Shown in pieces: positions 23,929 to 33,508 of a stretch of DNA of 64,000 nt; position 1 is the first letter of the stretch; each line of letters starts with the position of its first letter. Source of the stretch: Elmis aenea (lineage: Eukaryota; Arthropoda; Insecta; Coleoptera; Elmidae). Where the stretch lies: contig OX393577.1 in assembly GCA_947652605.1 (NCBI GenBank), positions 47,901,494-47,965,493 on the forward strand. Reading direction: 5' to 3'. The notes below the pieces were generated by a model, which saw only the letters and a list, made by a program, of their open reading frames with translations, was not told the origin of the DNA and made no database searches. The position numbers and the translations under genes are program-made.

Positions 23929-24248
23929 CAGGGTGGTCAACTTTTTTGTTGCAGGACGATACAAAAACTTATTGTAAAGCGAATATTCCATATCAACATG
24001 GGTCCATAAACGCTTCATTTTAAAGATACAGGGTGTTGAAATTTTCGAAAAAATATCGATAATTTTAAACCGTTTCTCAACCAGTAGATATATTTAAACA
24101 AACCAAATTTGGTATACAGCACCACCTTACAGGTTACCACAATTGGTGAGAATGTCAAGCCCCACAAGCAACCAGTGGCGGAGTTGTGGGGGTTCAATAC
24201 ATTTTATAAAAAACTAGTACGGCACTGTAAAAAATCAAACTCGAACTT

Positions 24249-26490
24249 CTTCTTCTTCTTCTTTCTTCTTAATCGTTTCCTCTTGTACCTTTCAGTGTCG
24301 AGGTATGCTTTTCTATTACTGTATTATCTTTCTCCACTCCTTCCTATCGTTAGCTAATTGTGGCACATCTCTCCAGCTGACTCCTTTATCTTCAAGTCTC
24401 TACCTCACTTCTTTTTCCCATTTTATTCTTGGCCTTCCTCTAGTTCTTTTTCCCTTCATTTTCATATTCCATCCTATTTTCGCGTATCTACTTTCTGGCA
24501 TGCGTAGTAAATGTCCCAGTCGTCTTAATTGATTCGTCTCCATCTTTTTCTTAATATCTGTTACTCCTAGGTTATTTCGGATTTTTTCGTTACTGATTTT
24601 ATCGATCAGTCTACATCCCTCTATTCTTCTCAAAAATCTCATTTCCTGTACCTGTATTCTTTGTTTTTGTTTTTGAGTTAGTGTCCAAGTTTCTGAACTG
24701 TACGTGAGGATGGGTACGTACACTGCATTAAAAACTCGCGTCTTCGTTTCTTTTGATATTTCCTTCTTACTTATCAAACATTTATTAGTGGCGTAGTAAA
24801 ATTTCGTCGCTGCCGCTATTCTGTTATTCAGATCTTCCTCCAATTTACCATTTTCTGCAATTATTGTTCCTAAATATTTAAAACTTGCTACCTGTTCTAA
24901 CTTTTTTTTGGTCTAGCATTATTGTAACTGGTTCATGATTTTTCGCTATAACCATAACCTTTGTCTTTGTTATATTAATATTCATATTATATCTACTTAA
25001 TGTATCTGCCCATACGTCTAGATTAAATTGCAAGTCCTTTTCGCTTTTAGCTAATAACACCACATCATCTGCAAAGGCTAATTCTGTTAAGGTTACTGGT
25101 TTTAGTTTATTCCAACCCCAGTAGGCTTTCTTTGTGTTTTGCTTACATTCTTTAATTATTTTATCCAAAAGAATTATAAAGAGCACTGGACTTAAAGTGC
25201 CTCGTCTTACTCCCACTGTTGTTATAAATTCCTGTGAACTGCTGTTATGGGTTCGCACATAATTTCTACTGCTCCTATATAAACTCTTGATGGCGTTTAA
25301 TAATCCTTCTCGCACTCTACTTTGTTTCAATATCTTCCAGATCTTTTCCCTTGGCACTCTATCGAAGGCTTTAGAAAGATCGATAAAGCACAAAAACACG
25401 ATCTTTGAATGTTCCATTGTTTTTTCACTTAACTGTCTTAACGTAAAAATTAGATCCTGCGTGCTTCAACCCGGTCTAAATCCACATTGCGCCTCTTCCA
25501 AATTTCTCTCGAAATGTTTTCTTAATCTCTCCTCCAAAATTCTTTCATATAATTTTTCTACTACACTAAGTAGAGATATGCCTCTATAGTTTTCGCATTT
25601 TTGCTGTCGCCAGTCTTGAATATCGGTAATATAACAGATACCTCCCAGTCCTTTGGAATATCATTTTCCTGCCAAGCCTTATTTACTATTCTTAGCAGCA
25701 TTTTCTTACCCTCTACTCCCATGTACTTAATCATTTCAGGTAAAACGCCATCATGCCCTGCTGCTTTTCCAATTTTCATTTTATGAATCGCTCTATCCAA
25801 TTCATCTTCGGTTATTTCTTGTTCATATTCTTGTTCAATTGTTTGGTATTCCTCCTGTCCTTGCTCTTCTTCCTCGTCATTCATTGTGTTATCACTTTCC
25901 AATAACTCCTTAAAATAATTTCCCCATCTTTCGATAATTTCTTTTTCTGTTGTCAATATATTTCCCTGTTTATCCATTATTTGCTTTAATGTATGGTTTT
26001 TATCTTGTTTTAGTTTTTTTAATACCTTGTAGAAAAGTTTTTGATTGCTCGCATAATGTTCTTCCATTCTTTTCCCAAAGTCCTCCCAAGTCTTTGCTTT
26101 TGCTTCTAGCACAGTCCGTTTCGCCTTTTCTCTTTGTTGTTTATATTTTTCGTAATCTGTTGGTTTGCTTGTTGTCAGGTATTTTTTCCATAGTCTTTTC
26201 TTTTCCTTCACTTCTCCTTTGACTTCTTCGGTCCACCAGGCAGTTTGTTTCCTATTATTACTATTACCCTGTTTCATTGTCCCACATGCTCTTTCGGCAG
26301 ACTTGAGAATAATTCTTTTGAAATCTGTCCATAAATGCTCCAAATCCTTTCCTTGTTCGTCCCCTTCGCGCTTTTGCTTCTCAGTTTTTATATAATCTTG
26401 AAAGTTTTGTTGTACATCCTTCTCTTTTAGTTTATATGCTTTTATTTTTATTATATTTTTCTTTTCATCTTGTTTTATTCGTTCTGGATC
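24249..26490 (-). mobile_element. 5'-truncated non-LTR retrotransposon (RTE-like)
   Basis: Minus-strand element flanked by the 10-bp direct repeat ACTCGAACTT (24239-24248 and 26491-26500), a target-site duplication. Its 3' tail is a GAA-type repeat (24249-24270 on the plus strand as CTT units). Only the region from just before the reverse transcriptase to the C-terminus is present; the endonuclease is missing, as in typical 5' truncation. The lack of RNase H and the C-terminal RLGHLLRMPE / GRPRIKWE block suggest the RTE-like clade (inference). Confidence 0.85.
24400..26490 (-). pseudogene. LINE reverse transcriptase, broken by a stop and a frameshift
   Basis: The first piece (26490 to about 25600) has a Lys/Glu-rich linker, then GKAAGHDGV and DWEVSVILPIFKTGD of the RT fingers. 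The frame then shifts near 25595 and reads through YRGISLL-like and CGFRPG before a TGA (plus-strand TCA at 25466-25468), probably from CGA by CpG decay. The second piece contains FIDLSKAFDRVPR and the catalytic LAFADD (FADD codons at 25074-25085). A T-run near 24901 marks a second frameshift, after which the C-terminal domain continues (LTYSSETWTLT, MRFLRRIEGC, RLGHLLRMPE, GRPRIKWE). At least two frame changes and one stop make it non-functional. Confidence 0.85.
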
Positions 26491-26949
26491 ACTCGAACTT
26501 GTTATGAGCAAATTTTTCGCGAGAATAGTAATAAATCAAATTTCGCGCCAAACGGTGGTATATACGAAGATAAGTCAAGAGACACTTTTTGTTAAGAATA
26601 AAATGTTCTATCCAAAAACAAGTTCGAGTTTAATTTTGTACAGGTCCGTACTAGTGTTTTATAAAATTTATTGAAACTAAACCTCCACAACTCCGCCACT
26701 GGTTGCTTGAGGGACTTGACATTCTCACCGAATGTGGTAACCTGTAAGGTGGTGCTGTATACCAAATTTGCTTTAAATATATCTACTGGTTGAAAAACGG
26801 TTAAAAATTTATCGTTATTTTTTCGAAAATTTCAACAGCCTGTATCTTTAAAATGAAGTGTTTATGGACCCATGTTGATATGGAATATTCGCTTTACAAT
26901 AAGCTTTTGTATCGACTGTTAGTCCTGCTACAAAAAAGTGGACCACCAT

Positions 26950-27290
26950 ATTTAGTTTTTTTTTTGCTTATCAGCTATCGGTTAGTGTTAGTGTATTTTA
27001 TATGTGACGCAAAACAACCCGTCTTTTTCCAATGTGACCCAGGGACGCTAATAGATTTTGTACCATCAAGTATAACCGAGTTATTAACGATTTTTAAAAA
27101 ATGCCCTTGATTTTTGTTTATTATCTAGCCAATCTAGCGTGCCATGGAATTTTTTTAAAACACTAGCAACGCTAATTAGGTCTCAGAAATAATTTTTTTT
27201 TCTAATTTATACTTCTTTGTAGCTCTTACCGTTTACGAAATCCCAATAGTGGCCCTTCTATGTGGACCGTGTATATCACATGATCTGAGT
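26950..27290. repeat. Interspersed repeat family R2, copy 1
   Basis: Shares ACCGAGTTATTAACGATTT, GTGCCATGGAATTTTTTTAAAACA, AGGTCTCAGAAA, CTTACCGTTTACG and TAGTGGCCCTTCTATGTGG with 47040-47325, in the same orientation. The right end continues to GGACCGTGTATAT, a decayed form of the GGACCACCCTGTAT terminus seen in copy 2. Confidence 0.65.
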
Positions 27291-28203
27291 ATTTCCAATA
27301 ATGGAGGTTTTAATGTAAAAAAAAAACTGTTTTGACACAATTACTTACATTTGTACTAGGAAATTCTTTTTTTTTTTTTAGTAAAAAAGATTTAATATAA
27401 TACAAGGTTAATACATTGTTACGGTAACAATTCAAGAACCGCTTATTTGCAAACTTGACTTAAATGAAAACATCAGATTCAACACATTACTTTAAATTGA
27501 AACCGAAGTTATAACTAAAATCTTAAATCCTCGAAAATCAATCTGCAAAAAACTACATACAATAAATTAATGTTCAAAAATAAATCAGTTTTACGAAAAA
27601 CAAAACATGGTTCATTTTATCATATTTTTATAGCTCTTAAAATGTTTCGCCGAGGAATTTCTATGTGACCTAGGTTGTGATCTGATCGCAAGAAATATTT
27701 TGTGTTTATTGTCTTTTTAGGGGATACGGTTTAGGTAAATAGGTAACATTTCCATTGCAAATTTAATTAATGTTTATCTTATCGCGTAGTTTTTGTAAAG
27801 GAAAAGGTATTATACACTACTAAGTAAGTTCAAGTTGGACAACATTTTCACCAAAGTACTCGTGTTCAGTAATAATGAACAAATAAATCCGAAAACCCTT
27901 CTAAAGCAAAATTTAAATTACTTTTAAAGCATTTATGGATATTTTTTTTCTAAAACTCATACAATAATTTGATATGGTAAATTAAAATTATAATAAGAAC
28001 ACGATTAACACGTGTCGATGTAGGTGAAAGTGGTTTATAAAGATTACTGGTGGTAATATGAGTTTGGTCTTTGCGAGAAAAACGGGTTTCAACGCCTCGA
28101 GCCCATACGTATGTCTGTATTGTACATTATAGTCTCGAAACGAAATGACAGAAAGTAGAACAAAAAATTGTTTAAATTGGACCACTTTTCTTACAGTGAT
28201 AAG
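27291..28203. other. Intergenic, no gene seen
   Basis: AT-rich, no coding frame or repeat boundary recognised. It is the 5' flank of the tRNA gene. Confidence 0.4.
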
Positions 28204-28276
28204 GGGGGCGTAGCTCAGATGGTAGAGCGCTCGCTTAGCATGCGAGAGGTACCGGGATCGATGCCCGGCGCCTCCA
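28204..28276 (+). tRNA. tRNA-Ala (anticodon AGC)
   Basis: A complete 73-base cloverleaf. The acceptor stem GGGGGCG (28204-28210) pairs with CGCCTCC (28269-28275) and includes the G3-U70 wobble pair that identifies alanine tRNAs, with discriminator A at 28276. The D arm GCTC/GAGC, anticodon stem CTCGC/GCGAG with loop TTAGCAT (anticodon AGC at 28237-28239), and T arm CCGGG/CCCGG are all intact. No intron and no encoded CCA. A short T run (28282-28285) follows and can end Pol III transcription. Confidence 0.97.
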
Positions 28277-28564
28277 ATATCTTTTGTTTGTTTTTTAAAT
28301 TCAAAACATACATACCGATATACAGTTTTCAACGTATAAGCTCTGTTAACCAAACAGATTTTTTTATCATCATGTGCGTTAAAAAACGTGTTCTACAAAA
28401 ATCAAAAGGGGTGACCTATGAAGCTAGTAACTTCCCACTATATTAAGTGTTTAAAGTAAATTCAAATTATAAAATACCGTGAAACACAGTGCTTTTGAAG
28501 TAGGTAATGAGCGTGTTTTTTGCAACAATATGCTATAATTAAATTTGTGCTTGAAAAAGATATA
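28277..28564. other. tRNA 3' flank, no gene
   Basis: Contains the T-run terminators after the tRNA; otherwise nothing recognised. Confidence 0.4.
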
Positions 28565-29656
28565 CAGGATGTCCCAACACGACCTCCTCAGCCTCATAAC
28601 TTCTTTATTCAAAAGATATAATTTTGGTATTTATTGCAAAATATTTAGAGATTAGCTATAAGCCCTCTTTCGATATTTTGTTGTATTGTTTGTACCAGTA
28701 CTTTTATTTTTTTTTCAAAATGCGTCCTATATATTCAAATAAGTCATTTGAAAGCTTTCGAAATTTCCTTATCACATGTTATAAAATTTAACTATATTTT
28801 TCTAAATACTCTTTTATTAAAACGGCAAAAAGTATATCAACCAATTAACTTATTTAAAAATCCTTGAATTTACACATCTCACGATGTATGACTTTTTTTT
28901 ACTCTGGCGAGAAACTTTTTTGTGATAATCACAACCATTAAATCAATCAAAATTGCTTGTGGAAAAAATTATCAAACGACAAAAAGTAGTAAAAGGCAAT
29001 TGACGATCTTGGATAAACTATTAATGATTAAAATCGTTTACCTACATGTAATAAACACAAACATAAATGAATATACATTTTCGTTAAATCAAATAGTTTT
29101 AACCAAATAAAACAAGGCAGTTATTTATTATATTTTTATGGAATTTATGTAATTTATGCTTCTACCTTATTTTTTTTTATCTTGAACAGTTTATGGAAGC
29201 CATTAAATTAATTTTTACCACTTTTGGTTGTTTATTATTATTTTACTGACTTCTTGATTGACCTGATGTTTTCTCTTTATAAAACAATATTGTCGTAAAG
29301 ATAATTGATTTACATCTCATATGATAGGAAACTTCTACACATATTTAAAAATCCTACCGAGCTTTAAAAAAAAATTAAACATCGATTGTAGCTTTATAAA
29401 TCGTGTTTAAATTGATGTTTCTGTTTAATGTTTTTACATCATACATCTTTAACAGTTTATCGAAGATTTCTTATTACTTTTTTATGTTTTTTGTTTTTCA
29501 GTATTGTTATGGGCTACCTCGATTGATGTGTTTGCTTTTTAATTTAAATTAAATTCAATAAAACATTTAAAATTACTCTAAATATATTGTAACAAACACC
29601 AAAGTTTTATCTCTTTAAACAAAGAAGTTACATGGCTGGTACACCCTGTGATCCTG
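28565..29656. mobile_element. Inverted-repeat element, CAGGATGTCCC end
   Basis: After TATA it begins CAGGATGTCCCAACACGACC. The far end, before TATATA, reads ACACCCTGTGATCCTG. Subterminal stretches match inverted (CATAACTTCTTTATTCAAAAG against its approximate complement at about 29605-29637). The interior, with only short ORFs, is non-coding. Confidence 0.5.
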
Positions 29657-30792
29657 TATATAGAGTCAGGATAATAATATTTTTATTATAGACATACATT
29701 TCGTCCGCAAAATATTTGCAGTTCTGATTTTAAGCAGCATACCTTTAAAACTTTAAGTTGAGCTCCCAGGCCCTAGCAAATGTAATTTAATAATAATTAT
29801 GCCTGCAAAAATAAACGTTACAGCCAAGGAAGGCACTGCGGAGTAGGGTCTGAAGATTTATAGGTCCAAACATGCGCTACCAACTTACCTTTAAAATATT
29901 TTTAATTGTTTGTTCAGTAATTGCTATTTAAACTATTCCAAGTAAGGATTTTGCTGTTTTATACGCGAAAATTCAATTTAAATATAATACTAATATTCTA
30001 TGCAAGTTTGATGACAAAGAGAGTGGTCTGTCAGTTGAAATTTATGTAGAAAATATTGCATTTGTCAGCAGCTCTATATTATTTACGAGAGTTGCACCGC
30101 AGAGTTTAATTTAAATGGATTAATGAAGAATAAAATTGTATTTTTTATCTATAATATTTGGACAGTTAACAGAATAAAAACTTTCAATTGTTAATTGGTT
30201 CAAACTCCATAAACGAACAAACAAATATATGGAGTTAAAAATCACTTCTCTTACTTTTTATGAAGATTTTTTTTGCAGAAAAACTAGGCCAGTGTTGAGA
30301 CTGGCTGTCTCTACATGATGCAACTATTTTTTATCAAAATAACAAACATTAGATCACTTTAAGTAGCACGAGTAAAAATAATAAACAAAAAAGCTAATAA
30401 CAATACTGGTTATGATTAACATAATGATCAGATAATTAACAAAAGCCTAAGGTTACTTTAAGTTATACAATATCTGCTATTTTTATAAATAACTTAAATT
30501 AAATACATGATTAAAAAAATAGAGCTTTCAAATTATGTGTTTAACAATATTGGGTGCTTTTGAAAAATAATTGAAAATTGTGAGACGAAATTTTAAAATC
30601 GAATACCTTAACAACTTGTTTATATTTATATTTTTTTGGTGAGTATCTGTACATTAAAGCCACAAACAACTGTTTATCTAACAATTACTTTTTACTATTT
30701 TTTGTTGTTTCGCAATTTTGTCGCAGACTACTTTGATTGATCAAATGTTTGCTTCTTTCATTAAAAAAATCTAGCTAAAGATAGTTGCATTA
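29657..30792. other. Intergenic, no gene seen
   Basis: AT-rich, with TAAT-type simple runs. No gene or element recognised. Confidence 0.4.
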
Positions 30793-30794
30793 TA

Positions 30795-30913
30795 CAGGGT
30801 GTATGTTTCAATATAAAGAACATAGAGATCTCGGAAACCGTTAGAGATAAAATGATTTGTTAATTTAACCATCCGAAATCCCCATGTTCTTTACATTGAA
30901 ACACATCTTGTAA
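30795..30913. mobile_element. Short palindromic MITE
   Basis: CAGGGTGTATGTTTCAATAT preceded by TATA is matched inverted by CATTGAAACACATCTTGTA. The arms carry AAAGAACAT / ATGTTCTTT and meet near 30850. Non-coding. Confidence 0.65.
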
Positions 30914-30999
30914 GAGGAAATTTCAAAAGTTTTCAAATATGTTTGATAAGTGCTTAAATTGTTATAGTGGTTGATAGTTGTAATTAGTTATTATAATTA

Positions 31000-31350
31000 A
31001 TCCTCGTCTACTCACGGTGTAGTGTAAAGGTTTAAAAGTCTAGGAATCTAGGATATTTCTCCACCCTCGTTTGTCCCTCGCTAGCGTTTCGCTTGCCTCC
31101 AGTTTCGTTTAGTAACTTGGCTATTACCTGGTTCTTCTGGACCTCCCTCTTTTTCTTCTATTGTCCATACCCCCTTTCCATATTTGTTTCACTGTTCTAC
31201 TTTCTTTCATTCTTGTGAGATGACCCATCCACCTTGGCTGGCTCATTTCAATTTTGCTCTTCATAGAATCAACTTTGAACCAACCTCGTAAAGTGTTGTT
31301 AATTATTTCCCTTCTCGCTACATCTGCAGTCGCTTTTAAATATTTCATTT
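31000..31350 (-). pseudogene. LINE reverse transcriptase C-terminal fragment
   Basis: The minus-strand frame reads EIINNTLRGWFKVDSMKS, then QPRWMGHLTRMKESRTVKQI and RRKRGRSRR, the arrangement found at the C-terminus of RTE-like LINE ORF2 (compare RLGHLLRMPE / GRPRIKWE in the LINE at 24249-26490). Everything upstream of this block is missing. Its sequence is quite different from that LINE, so it is another family. Confidence 0.65.
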
Positions 31351-32135
31351 ATTATTATTATTATTTCCGCGGAGTTGGTCCCCTTTCGGATTTCTGTACT
31401 GCGATCTATTGGTCTATTGTACCCTTAAAGAAGGCCTGTGGTTTTTGAAAAACTCCAGGATTTTCTTTAGGGGTGTTTTTCTTAACTCTTCTTGGTTGGC
31501 TTTTCCATCCCTAGAAGTCTACGCCGATAGGGTGTGAATCCTTCACACTGGCATATTACGTGGAGGAGTTTCTTCTTCCTCACAACATCCTCTACATATA
31601 TCGGTCGCTGAGAACTCTATTATGTAGAAGTTTGTTTAGCCCCGAGTCCTGTGGCTGCTCTGATGTCTGCTCTGCTCATCCTGAGCATTTCTTCTGTCTT
31701 TTCTTTAGAGACCATTGACAGGATAGCCTTGGAATGGGCTTGTCCTGCAACTTTTTTCCAATAAGCATTATGCCCTTGTATTAATATGTGAATTAGACAC
31801 CGCTTGGCTGTTCCATAGGATGTACCAACTGCGGGTTCTGGTTCGAAGAAAGGTGTCTCGCTGCCAATTTTGGCTAGGCGATCTGCCTTCTCGTTCCGGT
31901 ATATTAGTGTGTCCTAGGCACCATACCAGTTTAAGATTATTCCTGCTTCCTAGCACGTTGAGTGCAGTTCAGAACAAGTCCTGAGTTTACTTCCGACGAG
32001 CCAAGAACTTTTAACGCTGCTTGGCTGTCGGACACTATGAAGATTCTTTTTTTTATTAAAAGCTCTTTCTAATAGTGTTTCTGCACATAAGTGCATAGCG
32101 TACACCTCGGCTTGAAATATGGTTGCACACTGTAA
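31351..32135 (-). pseudogene. LINE RNase H domain and 3' end, degenerate
   Basis: Pieced across frames, the minus strand reads IVSDSQAALKVLGSSEVN, LGSRNNLKLVWCLGHT, NIPERE, IRAATGLGA and ICRGCCEEEETPP, i.e. the RNase H domain (Asp in SDSQAAL) and Cys-rich C-terminus of an I/R1-type LINE ORF2. A TAATAATAA-like tail (31350-31370 on the plus strand as ATTATT units) marks the element's 3' end. Several frameshifts and stops are present. The reverse transcriptase is not in the window. Confidence 0.7.
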
Positions 32136-33508
32136 GTGATTAAAATATAAATAAGTTTAATTAAAATTCATTCAAGTTCATCTAAGTCGAGAGCCTTAAA
32201 ACCGGTTCAGCGTTTTTAAAGCAGATCCGTCATAAAAAAGATAATTAATTTGCAAATTAAGCTTCTTTACATCTTCAAAAATCGTGAATTTGAGAACATT
32301 AAAACATTTGAAATGTAAAAAAAGGTAAAAATTAAATATCTTAAAAACAATTGAATGCACGGAAAATCGAATGATTTATTTTAAAACGAAAAATATTTTA
32401 TAGTAAACACCAACGTTCTACCTTTTAAAATAACAAAGTTACTGGACAGTGAAGTTCTACTGGGACAAAACTTAGCGCAAATTTAGAGCTGTCTCCAAAA
32501 ATGATTTATTATTGGTCGGTAAGCTGAAAACCAAATTATTATTTCCCACAATCCACGAGATTGTAGTAGGTATCATGGTGTCGTTACAAGTCTAGGTATA
32601 AAACTCAATCCCCGAGGCCGTGTTTAACATGCAAAGCATTCTATTAAGTGCGGTCGTACAAAAGTTATCGCGGCTAAAGTTGAGCTAATGTGGTGGTGGG
32701 TGTGTGTCCTCGCCTGGTGTTGCTCTCCAGGGATGAAATTAGCAGGAAAACATCCTTCGTTGATTGTTGCGGTTATGTTTTATTACATTTGACTCGCCCG
32801 GGAACGGTTGCTAGATTATTGCTTTGAACCCTAGAATAACTCATATAATTATGAACTGTGTAGCAATAAAACTCGAGCGTCCCATAACTTACAAACGAAA
32901 CACAGCCGAAAATATAATAACATATTGCGTAACAGTTGAAGAGAAACGTGATATAAAAATAATATGATTGCTTCGTGCGAGATTTCGCGTGATTAAGTAG
33001 AGCATATTACAGGTAAATAAATCTAAACAAGGATCATTGATGGTCCGGAGTATAATATACAAAATACGGATAGCAGATTTGCGAGGATTTGCAATTACAA
33101 CTTCCTTCTGTTCTGTTGTACGCGCCCGTTCCTGTTGTGGTTTCAAATCCCAAAAGTCGTAAATAAACTAGAATACTGAGTGGAAAATGTGGTTATATGT
33201 TTGCGTAATTTAATAATCTTTACATTTAACTCGAATCTCGATTTGTTTATAGTCTTTTTCGTCAGCACAAATTTAGCCTGATAAAACTGCTATTCTTAAA
33301 TAACACGTATTCCTTCCCTATCTTTTTTAATGCCATTCTAAACAATTACTAAATAACCTTAGGTGAAACGGATATACAAGCATTAAAAATAATTGTCATC
33401 TGTTTAGTAATGGTTTTAAATATTTTTTTTTGCAAAATATTGTACTAGCTATATAAATATTCATTAAATTATAAAGATCTATTTAAAATGTTTTTTTATT
33501 ATTTTCAG
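32136..33508. other. No gene; upstream sequence of the Ig gene exon
   Basis: No supported exon. 32560-32880 is richer in GC and lower in repeats, but no frame with recognisable homology was found. It is presumably the intron before the 33509 exon. Confidence 0.4.

Larger units (their letters stand above)
23929..26949. mobile_element. Palindromic element split by a LINE insertion
   Basis: The left arm (23929-24248) begins CAGGGTGGTCAACTTTTTTG. The right arm (about 26622-26949) is its inverse, ending AAAAAAGTGGACCACC. Matching pairs include ATTCCATATCAACATGGG, TACAGCACCACCTTACAGG and CAACCAGTGGCGGAGTTGTG. The loop, 26501-26621, has the non-repeated sequence. Arms are about 320 bases. The final CTG of the right terminus is mutated. 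A LINE occupies 24249-26490. Confidence 0.8.

Noticed and set aside
24109..26395. Plus-strand ORFs rich in Phe/Leu/Ser across the LINE
   Set aside because: They are antisense shadows of the minus-strand reverse transcriptase.
27988..28353. 121-codon minus-strand ORF
   Set aside because: It is an antisense shadow across the tRNA gene with no domain.
28168..28446. 92-codon ORF overlapping the tRNA
   Set aside because: It runs straight through the tRNA-Ala cloverleaf and has no recognisable domain; the tRNA explains the conserved sequence.
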